DNA of 40,939 nucleotides from the NCBI GenBank assembly GCA_019359615.1, contig JAHHHA010000049.1:1-40939 (forward strand), read 5' to 3'. The notes under the pieces are model-generated. The model saw only the letters and a program-made list of their open reading frames with translations. It was not told the DNA's origin and did no database searches. Each line of letters opens with the position of its first letter. The stretch's first letter is position 1. Made by a program: the position numbers and the translations under genes. Of the stretch, positions 34,630 through 40,939 are shown piece by piece. Origin of the DNA: Cyanosarcina radialis HA8281-LM2. GTDB lineage: Bacteria; Cyanobacteriota; Cyanobacteriia; Cyanobacteriales; CCAP-1448.

Positions 34630-35676
34630 TTAATCATCGACTGGGTGTTGCTGAACTTCAGGTTCTGGGTGTACTTGTTCCGGCTCTACAGGGGTTTCAG
34701 CGTTCTTTTCTGCTTCGGCGATGACCTCTTCTACCTGTTGGGCGTTAGGTGGTTGTAATGAATCTTCTTCTGCAATTTCAGATTCTTTCGTGGTAGTAGG
34801 TAATGGTTCTGGTGTGACAACAGGCGGGGCTTCAGCTTGAGGTTCTTCCGCAGGAGGCGCTGGTGTCGGCTCTGGTGTGACAACAGGCGGGGCTTCAGCT
34901 TGAGGTTCTTCCGCAGGAGGCGCTGGTGTCGGCTCTGGTGTTGCAACAGGTGGGGCTTCAGCTTGAGGTTCTTCCGCAGAAGGCGCTGGTGTCGGTTCTG
35001 GTGTGACAACGGGTGCAGCTACGGCTTGAGGTTCTTCTTCCTCGTCTTCTTCAATAAATTCTTCCTCTTCCTCTTCAACAACGGGAGGCGGTGCGGGTGT
35101 TGCTGGTGGTGCTGGTGGTTTGGGAGCGGGAGGTGGTGGAGATTTGGCAACAGGTGGCTGAACTTTAGGCTGTTGTGCCTTACCTATTAGTTCTTGAACC
35201 CGATCCTTAGCCTGGTTATACAACTCTTTTAATTTGTCTGTTATCCCAGAAAGATCGATTTTTGATATTTGTTCTTGAACTGCTCCCTTACTATCTGCGA
35301 TCGCGGCTTTTCCTTCACCTTTTGTCAGCTTCCCTACCGCCTGTTGAATTGGGGCTGGCAAAGGCAGTTTTGAGAGTTGTTCTTGAAATTGTTCTTTGCT
35401 AGGAATCTTAGTTTGTTGGTCTGCTGGCAAAAGTTCTCGCCGTAAGGTTAGCGTTTCCCAGGCAAACCAACCCAGTAAAGCTACACCTGCTATTTGCCCT
35501 AACAGCAAACCGCCACCGATCCGTCCCGCACATACCCATAACACTAGGGCGTAGAATAATCCCACCCCACTCCAGATCAAATCATTTTTTTTGTGAATTT
35601 CTGGTAAAAAGAAAGCTGCTAAATAAAGGGCAACGCTACCCAGAGCAACTGCTAAGGCTAGGATGTATGCCAGCAT
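34630..35676 (-). CDS. ycf66: Ycf66 family protein with long acidic Pro/Glu repeat tail
   Basis: A 348-residue protein. The N-terminal 80 residues are the Ycf66 domain, with membrane helices (YILALAVALGSVALYLAAFFLPE, WSGVGLFYALVLWVCAGRIGGGLLLGQIAGVALLGWFAWETLTLRRELLP). Residues 90-165 are helical and charged. From about 165 the chain is disordered: a Pro/Ala stretch, an acidic EEEEEEFIEEDEEEE patch, then four copies of a 21-residue unit (EEPQAEAPPVVTPEPTPAPPA). Ycf66 is conserved in cyanobacteria and some plastids; its role is not settled. The tail is unusually long and repeat-built. Confidence 0.9.
   Translation of the reverse strand: MLAYILALAVALGSVALYLAAFFLPEIHKKNDLIWSGVGLFYALVLWVCAGRIGGGLLLGQIAGVALLGWFAWETLTLRRELLPADQQTKIPSKEQFQEQLSKLPLPAPIQQAVGKLTKGEGKAAIADSKGAVQEQISKIDLSGITDKLKELYNQAKDRVQELIGKAQQPKVQPPVAKSPPPPAPKPPAPPATPAPPPVVEEEEEEFIEEDEEEEPQAVAAPVVTPEPTPAPSAEEPQAEAPPVATPEPTPAPPAEEPQAEAPPVVTPEPTPAPPAEEPQAEAPPVVTPEPLPTTTKESEIAEEDSLQPPNAQQVEEVIAEAEKNAETPVEPEQVHPEPEVQQHPVDD
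34808..35040. repeat. 63-bp tandem repeat within ycf66
   Basis: TCTGGTGTGACAA recurs at 34808, 34871, 34934 (one variant) and 34997, exactly 63 bp apart. The first three units are nearly identical and the fourth is diverged and partial. The period is a multiple of three, so copy-number change keeps the frame. Confidence 0.9.
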
Positions 35677-36096
35677 ATCGACTAATCCTCCAATAGTTTG
35701 TCTTCATATACAACTTTACAAAGAAGTAGTTCCCTGGGTGGGAAGCCATCTCCGCCAGGGGTTCAAAACCCCCTGGCTAATAGCTTAAGCCCATTGAAAT
35801 GGACTAGTGGTTTAAATTTCCCAAAGGTCATTGAGTCCTCTTTAGAGGACTTTAGCTGTGAGACAGGGGTTTTCAACCCCTGGTGGATGAAGCTTGCGAC
35901 CGTTAAGTTAACGCACATGAAAGCATTACCTCCCTACCCAAAATATGTTGCACTTAAAAGCCAAATGGCATGAACTTCTTCGATCGTTGTTAATCTCTAT
36001 TGTCCTTGAGATCGCTAACGTTAGATGCAGCTAAGGGCAAGACAGGGAAAAAAATTTGAGTTACCTTAAAGCAGAAGACTTTAGAGGGGCTGGGCA
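35677..36096. other. Divergent spacer with four-hairpin element copy B
   Basis: About 420 bp between the divergent ycf66 and thioredoxin-fold genes. The four-hairpin repeat and its flanks fill about 35735-35940. The rest (35940-36096) is the upstream region of the next gene. AAAGCAGAAGACTTTAGAGGGG lies just before its ATG. No other gene is visible. Confidence 0.6.
35755..35883. repeat. Four-hairpin dispersed element, copy B
   Basis: The 129-bp core holds CCAGGGG...CCCCTGG (35755-35776), AGCCCATTGAAATGGACT (35788-35805), the palindrome AGTCCTCTTTAGAGGACT (35834-35851) and CAGGGG...CCCCTGG (35864-35883). It matches copy A (24966-25092) part for part, while the linkers between stems differ. Similarity continues to the right in GAAGCTTGCGACCGTTAAGTT. 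Confidence 0.85.
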
Positions 36097-37431
36097 ATGA
36101 GATTTGGGGCTGTCGCTTCGGTAACTTTGTTGGCTGCGGTTATTTTGGCTTTTCCGAAGGGCATAGAGGCCAAACCTGCTAGTAGTGCTTACGTCCGCCA
36201 AGCCATGTCGGAAAACCCCTCGGAGTCAAAAGAGGCGATCGCAGCTTTGCGTTTTCAAGGTATAGATGGAGTGCAAGCCTTTTTCAACGCCTATAAAAAA
36301 GATTTGCAACTGGCCCGATTCTCCCCGACTAATCCCAAACAGCAGAAATTGCGGGCGACATTAGATGCGATCTGCCAGCAGCGGGATTGCTATGCCTCTC
36401 AATTATTTTGGTACACGGATTTAGATCGAGCCAAAGCCGCAGCTAAAGTCACGGGCAAACCCATCTTGTCTTTGCGCTTGCTGGGCAGACTGGATGCCGA
36501 TTTGAGTTGCGCTAACAGCCGTTTCTTCCGCATTGCCCTGTATCCTAATGCCCAAGTATCGAAAGTGCTGCGCGATCGCTTTATCCTCCACTGGCAATCG
36601 GTACGCCCCGCCCCGAAAATCACGATCGACTTTGGCGACGGACGCACTTTAGAAAGAACTATTACTGGCAACAGCATCCATTACGTCTTAGATGCCCAAG
36701 GAAGACCGATCGATGCTTTGCCAGGACTTTACAGCCCTCAAGCTTTCTTGGGTTGGCTGTCGCGATCGAAACAAGCTCATAAAGAATATTCTCGGTTAAA
36801 CGGACAACAGCGGGAAGAATTCTTGCGCCAGTATCACCGCGATCGTCTTTCGCAAATCCAAGCCAACTGGACGGCAGATTTATCGAAGTTAGGGATCTCT
36901 TTACCCCTACCCAATGCGGCTGAGAACCAAACTACTAATAATCCTCCCACGGCTATAGCGGCAGCACCCGTAGCCATGACCAAAATGGCAGTAGAAAGAC
37001 CGATTTTGCGATCGATGTCTGAAGAACGCCAACAGGTTCTACAAACTGCTACTAATGACACTCTTTGGCCAAAAATTGCCGAACTTTACTTAGCTGATGC
37101 CCGCCTCGATGCTAACAGCCAAGCCCTGATGCGGATGAAAAACTTCAAATATTTCTCTCGTAACTCCCAAGCCGAGCCAGATCCGTTGTTGCGGGTTTTG
37201 CCGAATTTCGAGCGCAATATTGCCCTAGATACGGTTCGCAACGAGTATCTATTGCATACCCAGCTTCACGAATGGTTTATTGCTGGTACGGATACGATCG
37301 ACGTGAATACCTTAAATGAGAAAGTCTACGCCCAACTCTTTCTCACGCCTAGTGCCGATCCTTGGCTGGGACTGTTACCCAACGATGCTTATACAGGTAT
37401 TGAAGGTGAGGGTATAAGTATAAGAAATTGA
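36097..37431 (+). CDS. Secreted thioredoxin-fold protein lacking CXXC
   Basis: A 444-residue protein with an N-terminal signal (about 1-25, ending GIEA). Residues 105-215 look like a thioredoxin fold: LFWYTDLDRAKAAAKVTGKPILSLRLLG, then DLSCANSRFFR where the active-site helix would be. Only one cysteine is present, so it is probably not a disulfide oxidoreductase. RFILHWQSVRPAPKITIDFGDGR follows. The C-terminal half is helical and closes with WLGLLPNDAYTGIEGEG. I know this arrangement from uncharacterised bacterial proteins related to the DUF255/SSP411 group. The stop codon lies in TTGACA, which coincides with the presumed right end of an IS element, so the last residues may be altered. Confidence 0.8.
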   Translation: MRFGAVASVTLLAAVILAFPKGIEAKPASSAYVRQAMSENPSESKEAIAALRFQGIDGVQAFFNAYKKDLQLARFSPTNPKQQKLRATLDAICQQRDCYASQLFWYTDLDRAKAAAKVTGKPILSLRLLGRLDADLSCANSRFFRIALYPNAQVSKVLRDRFILHWQSVRPAPKITIDFGDGRTLERTITGNSIHYVLDAQGRPIDALPGLYSPQAFLGWLSRSKQAHKEYSRLNGQQREEFLRQYHRDRLSQIQANWTADLSKLGISLPLPNAAENQTTNNPPTAIAAAPVAMTKMAVERPILRSMSEERQQVLQTATNDTLWPKIAELYLADARLDANSQALMRMKNFKYFSRNSQAEPDPLLRVLPNFERNIALDTVRNEYLLHTQLHEWFIAGTDTIDVNTLNEKVYAQLFLTPSADPWLGLLPNDAYTGIEGEGISIRN

Positions 37432-37560
37432 CATTCTCCGGCAGAACCGAAGATTCTTGGTTCGACAAGCCCACTTAGACTAGACCCCTTGCGGTATCTA
37501 GGCTAGAGGTGGTACTTTCCCCAAGCGTTAACTTTCCCCATGCCCTGGGGTAGTTGACTC
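37429..37560 (-). mobile_element. Right-end remnant of an IS200/IS605-family element (omega-RNA-like)
   Basis: Read on the minus strand, the region has hairpins and words like those at the 3' end of cyanobacterial tnpB elements. CCCCAGGGCATGGGG comes first. Next is a stem closed by a GCAA loop (CTAGATACC-GCAA-GGGGTCTAG), then GTGGGCTTGTCGAACCAAGAATCTTCGG. A terminal hairpin ends in TGTCAA at the boundary with the upstream gene. No tnpA or tnpB frame is left beside it. Identification rests on remembered family features, not a search. Confidence 0.45.
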
Positions 37561-37583
37561 TCAAAGAGTCAAATTTTTGTTTG

Positions 37584-37603
37584 AGACGCGAAATTTCGCG
37601 TCT
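37584..37603. repeat. 20-bp perfect palindrome AGACG...CGTCT
   Basis: AGACGCGAAA is followed by its exact complement TTTCGCGTCT and then GTACAA. Same ends and flank as 7989-8008, different core. Confidence 0.85.
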
Positions 37604-37839
37604 GTACAATGCTACTCGTCTAGTGCCCTTGAATCCTTTACCTACTTCCGGGCGAAAACTAGAACTGCGAAGTAGAACCCTATAGATTCACTTGTCAAGG
37701 TGCAGCGTTAACCGTTTAGGTTACTAGGTTTTTTAAGTGGTTGATTACCTTGCCACTGCGATCGATTTTACCAAAAAATTAGAGGCGTAAGTCAAGTTTA
37801 CCTGGGAGTGGAACAGATGCTGATACCGATGTTAAATAT

Positions 37840-37893
37840 TGAATGCAAAATGTAAAACATCAAATGTAGATAAATCGAATGCAAAACGATAAA
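37840..37893 (+). promoter_or_regulatory. Candidate controller-protein operator
   Basis: TGAATGCAAAATGTAAA (37840-37856) and CGAATGCAAAACGATAAA (37876-37893) are direct copies 36 bp apart, shortly upstream of the controller start at 37902. Controllers of restriction-modification systems bind paired sites before their own gene. No classical C-box was recognised, so this is a guess from position and repetition. The spacer before it (37604-37839) shows nothing else. Confidence 0.35.
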
Positions 37894-37901
37894 TATCCTC
37901 T

Positions 37902-38192
37902 GTGGCTTTATATCTTGTATTCATTAACGATCGTTATTTGAGCAAAGATAGCAATCTAGATATTAACTACCGCTTTGGGAAAGCGGTTAGACGGCGGCGG
38001 CGCGAGCTTGACCTTTCACAGGAAGAGCTTGCCGAACGTGCTGAACTCCACCGGACATACATATCCAGCATTGAGAGAGGGAGAATGAACCCTGCCCTTG
38101 AAAATGTAGAGAAGCTGGCTAAGGGGTTGGATATATCTATATCTGCTCTCTTTGCTAACTATGGCATCGAGACGGTAGAACAGAGTGAGTAG
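37902..38192 (+). CDS. Restriction-modification controller protein (XRE helix-turn-helix)
   Basis: A 96-residue DNA-binding protein. The XRE helix-turn-helix spans about 25-80: FGKAVRRRRRELDLSQEELAERAELHRTYISSIERGRMNPALENVEKLAKGLDISISALF. Short stand-alone proteins of this kind directly before a restriction gene act as C proteins. They first repress and then activate the endonuclease so that methylation comes first. The start may be the GTG at 37902 or a TTG at 37938; the shorter form is closer to the usual size. The stop codon overlaps the GTG start of the endonuclease by 8 bases, suggesting coupled translation. Confidence 0.88.
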   Translation: MALYLVFINDRYLSKDSNLDINYRFGKAVRRRRRELDLSQEELAERAELHRTYISSIERGRMNPALENVEKLAKGLDISISALFANYGIETVEQSE

Positions 38193-39060
38193 TTATTCAA
38201 CTTGGTTTGAAGATAGACGTAGCCCAAAAGGTGAGGTAGTAGGACGAATCAAAAAACAAATAATTTATGAGTCTTTATCATCCGAAATAGTTCAAAAAAT
38301 TGAAGCCAACTTGCCTGCAAATCAGATTATAGATTGGATTAAAGAGCAAACAAGAAATGCTCATTATGAGAGATACAGCTTACCGCTAGAGGTTGGAGCC
38401 TTAAATAATGTAGCAGGGGACTGGAATGAGTTTATGGTGACTACCGCCTTCTCAGAAATTGCAGTCGATATAAATGACGGCAGCAGACAATTAATTGTTA
38501 CTATATTTCCTCTTCCAAACACCCAAATAAGTTCTATAGGCTCTAATCAGATATCTTCTAGATTCTTGAGTTTATTTAAACCTAGTGCATTTAATGCTGG
38601 TGGGGAATTACACGCAATTGATGACTACAAGGACAAAATATTTTTTTCAAGTCCTGACTACATTATTGCTGTACTTAGAAGAGATTGCTTAGACCTATTT
38701 CAAAACCTATTAATCAATCAAGCACGGCGACCAAGCGACGACGCTATTTACCGTTACTTAGAAAAAACGCTGAACGCTAGCGAATTGAAAGCAGCAGTTT
38801 CTGTTAAAACAGAGTACCGTCCAGATCGACGGTATCAGCCTTTGTTTGAAGCCGATCTAGTAAAGCAGCTAGGGCGTGCAACAAAGCAAAACTGGAAGTT
38901 TTATATGGTTTCTAGCAAGGAAACTAGCGCGGATACTTCCTTGTTTGACAGAATAACTACTCCTGATGCCCACGAGCATAATTACAAACTGGTTGATGGC
39001 TCTTTTGTCTTTTTGAGAAAAGCAGATTTAATTCCGCTGGTCGAGAATGCTATTAATTAG
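38185..39060 (+). CDS. Type II restriction endonuclease, Cfr10I/Bse634I family (predicted RCCGGY)
   Basis: A 291-residue PD-(D/E)XK nuclease. The active site is in register with Bse634I and Cfr10I: E82 (GDWNEFM), D158 (SSPDYII), S206 and K208 (SVK), and E222 fourteen residues after the lysine. The fourteen-residue step is the same as K190 to E204 in Cfr10I and K198 to E212 in Bse634I. The RPDRRYQ segment after SVK corresponds to the base-reading region of the CCGG-cutting enzymes. Relatives cut R/CCGGY as tetramers; recognition of RCCGGY here is a prediction. It overlaps the controller by 8 bases. No frameshift or missing catalytic residue is seen. Confidence 0.88.
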   Translation: MSSYSTWFEDRRSPKGEVVGRIKKQIIYESLSSEIVQKIEANLPANQIIDWIKEQTRNAHYERYSLPLEVGALNNVAGDWNEFMVTTAFSEIAVDINDGSRQLIVTIFPLPNTQISSIGSNQISSRFLSLFKPSAFNAGGELHAIDDYKDKIFFSSPDYIIAVLRRDCLDLFQNLLINQARRPSDDAIYRYLEKTLNASELKAAVSVKTEYRPDRRYQPLFEADLVKQLGRATKQNWKFYMVSSKETSADTSLFDRITTPDAHEHNYKLVDGSFVFLRKADLIPLVENAIN

Positions 39061-39097
39061 CTATAGTCGCTCGATTGAAGAGCGGTAGAACTTTGAT

Positions 39098-39125
39098 TAT
39101 GCGCATTTTTGCAAAAATGCGCATA
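39098..39125. promoter_or_regulatory. 28-bp perfect palindrome between endonuclease and methyltransferase genes
   Basis: The arm TATGCGCATTTTTG is followed by its exact complement. It lies 38 bp past the endonuclease stop and about 115 bp before the methyltransferase start. It could be a terminator hairpin for the C-R transcript or an operator for the methyltransferase promoter. A clear T run is missing on the plus strand. Confidence 0.65.
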
Positions 39126-39240
39126 TTAGAAGAGGTATTATAGGGCGGTTAGCGCGAGTCTTGGTAGATTGCTCTAAAGATCGGTAGCTCTCTAAACTTG
39201 CCGAACAATTGCATTGAAACGTTTAAGGAAAAGATCGGGG

Positions 39241-40188
39241 ATGGGTATTAGCAGCATTGCAGATCTGCTTGACACGGTACAGCACTCGGAAGCACTAGCT
39301 TTCCTCAAGACTTTACCAGACGAGACCATTAACTCAATAATCACATCTCCACCTTACTTTGGGCAGCGGGATTATGGAGAGGAGGGACAAATCGGATTGG
39401 AAGAAACAGCCCAAGAGTATGTTGATGCTCTAGTAACCGTTTTCCGAGAAGCAAAGCGAGTTCTAAAAAAAGACGGGACATTTTGGCTAAATATTGGCGA
39501 CAGCTATGTGGGAGCAACAAGCCAACATAGAGAAGGGGGATCGCAAGGGAAAAACTCTCGGTACAGCCGAAAACACATGAATGGCGTTCCAACTACAGGG
39601 CGAAGCAAAAGAAACAAGGCTTTCTACGCCATGGGACTCCCCATGAAGAGTTTGGTAGGTATGCCCTGGCGGGTTGCTTTTGCATTACAGAATGATGGAT
39701 GGTTGCTCAGATGTGACATAGTATGGCATCGTCCCTCATCTAGTGAAAGTGTTAAAGATCGACCAACCCATGCCCATGAATATATTTTTATGTTTTCCAA
39801 AAATCAGCATTATTATTACGATCGCTCGTCAATGCTGACCGATACAGGCGCAAATATTCAATCGGTCTGGCGGGTAACGGGCAGCCCGTTTACCGGAAGT
39901 CATTGTGCCACGTTTCCACCAGAGCTTATCGAGCCTATTATTTTAGCTTCTTGTCCAGAAGACGGTGTAGTTTTTGACCCATTCGGCGGTTCGGGAACGG
40001 TAGGTGTAGTTTGTCGCGAACACGGACGGCACTTTCTACTGTGCGATATCAGCTATGAGAATGTCGAACTGGCAAGGAAACGGGTAACAGAGGGAATTAC
40101 CAAAAATGACAAGAAGCGATTGCAAAGCGTTTCATTAGAACAACAGCTTCTGCCACTCTTTCAAAATCTCAATTCATCTTCTACATAA
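39241..40188 (+). CDS. Beta-class DNA methyltransferase with TSPPY motif (probably N4-cytosine)
   Basis: A 315-residue DNA methyltransferase. Motif IV TSPPYFGQRDYG is at 35-46, followed by the variable target-recognition part with WHRPSSSES, and then motif I FDPFGGSGTVGVV at about 245-257. This order (IV, target region, I) is the beta class. SPPY is typical of N4-cytosine enzymes, while N6-adenine enzymes usually have DPPY or NPPY, so m4C in the cognate site is likely. I chose the ATG at 39241 over a TTG at 39214. It lies downstream of controller and endonuclease and would protect the same site. Its last 28 bases overlap the end of a minus-strand remnant. Confidence 0.9.
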   Translation: MGISSIADLLDTVQHSEALAFLKTLPDETINSIITSPPYFGQRDYGEEGQIGLEETAQEYVDALVTVFREAKRVLKKDGTFWLNIGDSYVGATSQHREGGSQGKNSRYSRKHMNGVPTTGRSKRNKAFYAMGLPMKSLVGMPWRVAFALQNDGWLLRCDIVWHRPSSSESVKDRPTHAHEYIFMFSKNQHYYYDRSSMLTDTGANIQSVWRVTGSPFTGSHCATFPPELIEPIILASCPEDGVVFDPFGGSGTVGVVCREHGRHFLLCDISYENVELARKRVTEGITKNDKKRLQSVSLEQQLLPLFQNLNSSST

Positions 40189-40436
40189 CCTACTCGATTT
40201 AGATGTTCGGCGAATTGTCTGACTGCGGCTAAATCTAAATCCAGTTGTTCTGCAATCTGTTCGACTGTTATCCCTGCTTTCAACAACAGGGGTACGACAG
40301 CTAACTTTCCTTGCTTTTTTCCTCGTTCGATGCCCTGTTCGATCCCCTCGGCTAGAGCTTCTTGATATACCCTGGTTTGTTTGAGTTCGTTGAGTCCCAG
40401 CATATTTTCAATTTTCTCCCAGCTGAAGGGCGCAAT
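40161..40436 (-). pseudogene. Second tail copy of an Rpn/DUF2887-type nuclease
   Basis: A 91-codon frame follows directly, in the same frame, the stop codon of the next feature. It reads IAPFSWEKIENMLGLNELKQTR, then EGIEQGIERGKKQGK and PLLLKAGITVEQIAEQLDLDLAAVRQ. This duplicates the C-terminal tail of the neighbouring remnant; only the tail is present. A product could start at the internal ATG at 40403 (80 residues). The 3' end overlaps the methyltransferase end tail to tail. Confidence 0.7.
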
Positions 40437-40865
40437 TCATGCCTGATTTAGTCGATCCGCGACTTGTCTGACAGCAGCTAAATCTAAATCCAGTTGCTCG
40501 GCAATTTGCTCGCTTGTCATCCCTGCTTTCAATAATAGGGGAACGGCTGCTAATTTCCCTTGCTTTTCTCCCTGTTCGATGCCCTGTTCGATGCCCTGTT
40601 CGATGCCCTGTTCGATCCCTTGTTCGATCCCCTCAGCTACAGCTTCTTGATATACCCTGGTTTGTTTGAGTTCGTTGAGTCCCAGCATATTTTCAATCTC
40701 CTGGCGGCTAAAGTTGGGAAATTTGTAGACAAAGACCGTTTCTATTAATTCTATAAATTTATTTTGAGTTACTACATCAGCTACTTCTTGACGAGTCCTA
40801 CCAATTAACTGCCTAGACCAAGCTGGCGGAAATAAGTGACCAGTTAAAAAGAGGGAAAAAGTCAT
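40437..40865 (-). pseudogene. C-terminal part of an Rpn/DUF2887-type nuclease-transposase protein, N-terminus lost
   Basis: From about residue 17 the sequence is RQLIGRTRQEVADVVTQNKFIELIETVFVYKFPNFSRQEIENMLGL, the C-terminal region of cyanobacterial Rpn-family (PD-(D/E)XK, recombination-promoting nuclease) proteins. Seven GIEQ-like repeats and the usual LLKAGMTSEQIAEQLDLDLAAVRQ tail follow. The N-terminal nuclease domain (about 170 residues) is missing. The first 16 residues are unrelated, and nothing like the missing part is seen between here and the window end. It is a relic of a multi-copy mobile-like family. Confidence 0.75.
40571..40630. repeat. 12-bp tandem repeat coding for GIEQ
   Basis: CCTGTTCGATGC repeats five times (last two with CC or CT changes). 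On the minus strand each unit codes for Gly-Ile-Glu-Gln. The neighbouring duplicate has only two such units. Confidence 0.9.
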
Positions 40866-40939
40866 AAACTAAAAGATGCTTAGTCAAGAGGGAAGAAGTC
40901 CTGTGAGCCTTAAAATCAATGCCGCATCCTAACGCTCAA

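Noticed and set aside
34837-35190. Arg/Trp/Phe-rich plus-strand frame
   Set aside because: It is the mirror of the 63-bp repeat in ycf66 and exists only because the repeat period is a multiple of three.
40560-40748. Plus-strand frame rich in LFDALFDA
   Set aside because: Mirror of the GIEQ-coding 12-bp repeat.

Overview
The window is cyanobacterial chromosome. The palindrome GCGATCGC (HIP1) is scattered through genes and spacers. The gene set includes Ycf66, cyanobacterial-type HemJ, an NdhD proton-channel subunit, HemE, a ctaCDE cytochrome oxidase, an apocarotenoid-type oxygenase and an ssb gene divergent from mreBCD. Spacers are rich in heptamer repeats (GTGGAGT, CTTCTGA, AATAAGT) and short palindromes typical of repeat-rich cyanobacteria. 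The sequence alone does not fix the genus. No tRNA, rRNA or CRISPR array was seen. || Left third (1-16.1 kb): the tail of an unknown gene; a heme-oxygenase-like diiron (HDO) enzyme followed by a class I methyltransferase; a DUF3153 lipoprotein; a WecB/TagA/CpsF glycosyltransferase; then a cell-wall and shape block with murI, an AMIN/Amidase_3 amidase, a SIMPL protein, ssb, mreB-mreC-mreD, a hexapeptide-repeat protein and RNase D. A nadR-like gene and pnuC form an NAD salvage pair. A dead hicA/hicB in-frame fusion follows. || Middle (16.2-35.7 kb): ctaC-ctaD-ctaE on the minus strand with repeat-filled spacers; a divergent CBS-PAS-GGDEF-EAL protein; a PadR regulator divergent from a carotenoid oxygenase with two matching operator-like palindromes between them; hemJ; a DUF29 protein; ndhD; two paralogous secreted Ca-binding repeat proteins, one carrying an astacin-like protease domain, with matching promoters and matching downstream HIP1 hairpins; hemE; an epimerase; ycf66. 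|| Right end (35.7-40.9 kb): a thioredoxin-fold secreted protein whose stop codon abuts what looks like the right end of an IS200/IS605 element (omega-RNA-like relic). Then comes a complete three-gene type II restriction-modification locus: a controller, a Cfr10I/Bse634I-family endonuclease with all catalytic residues in register, and a beta-class SPPY methyltransferase. It is followed by decayed, tandemly duplicated tails of an Rpn/DUF2887-type nuclease. A hand scan finds only three RCCGGY sites in the window against about eleven expected from the bases flanking CCGG. This fits the predicted specificity of the endonuclease.
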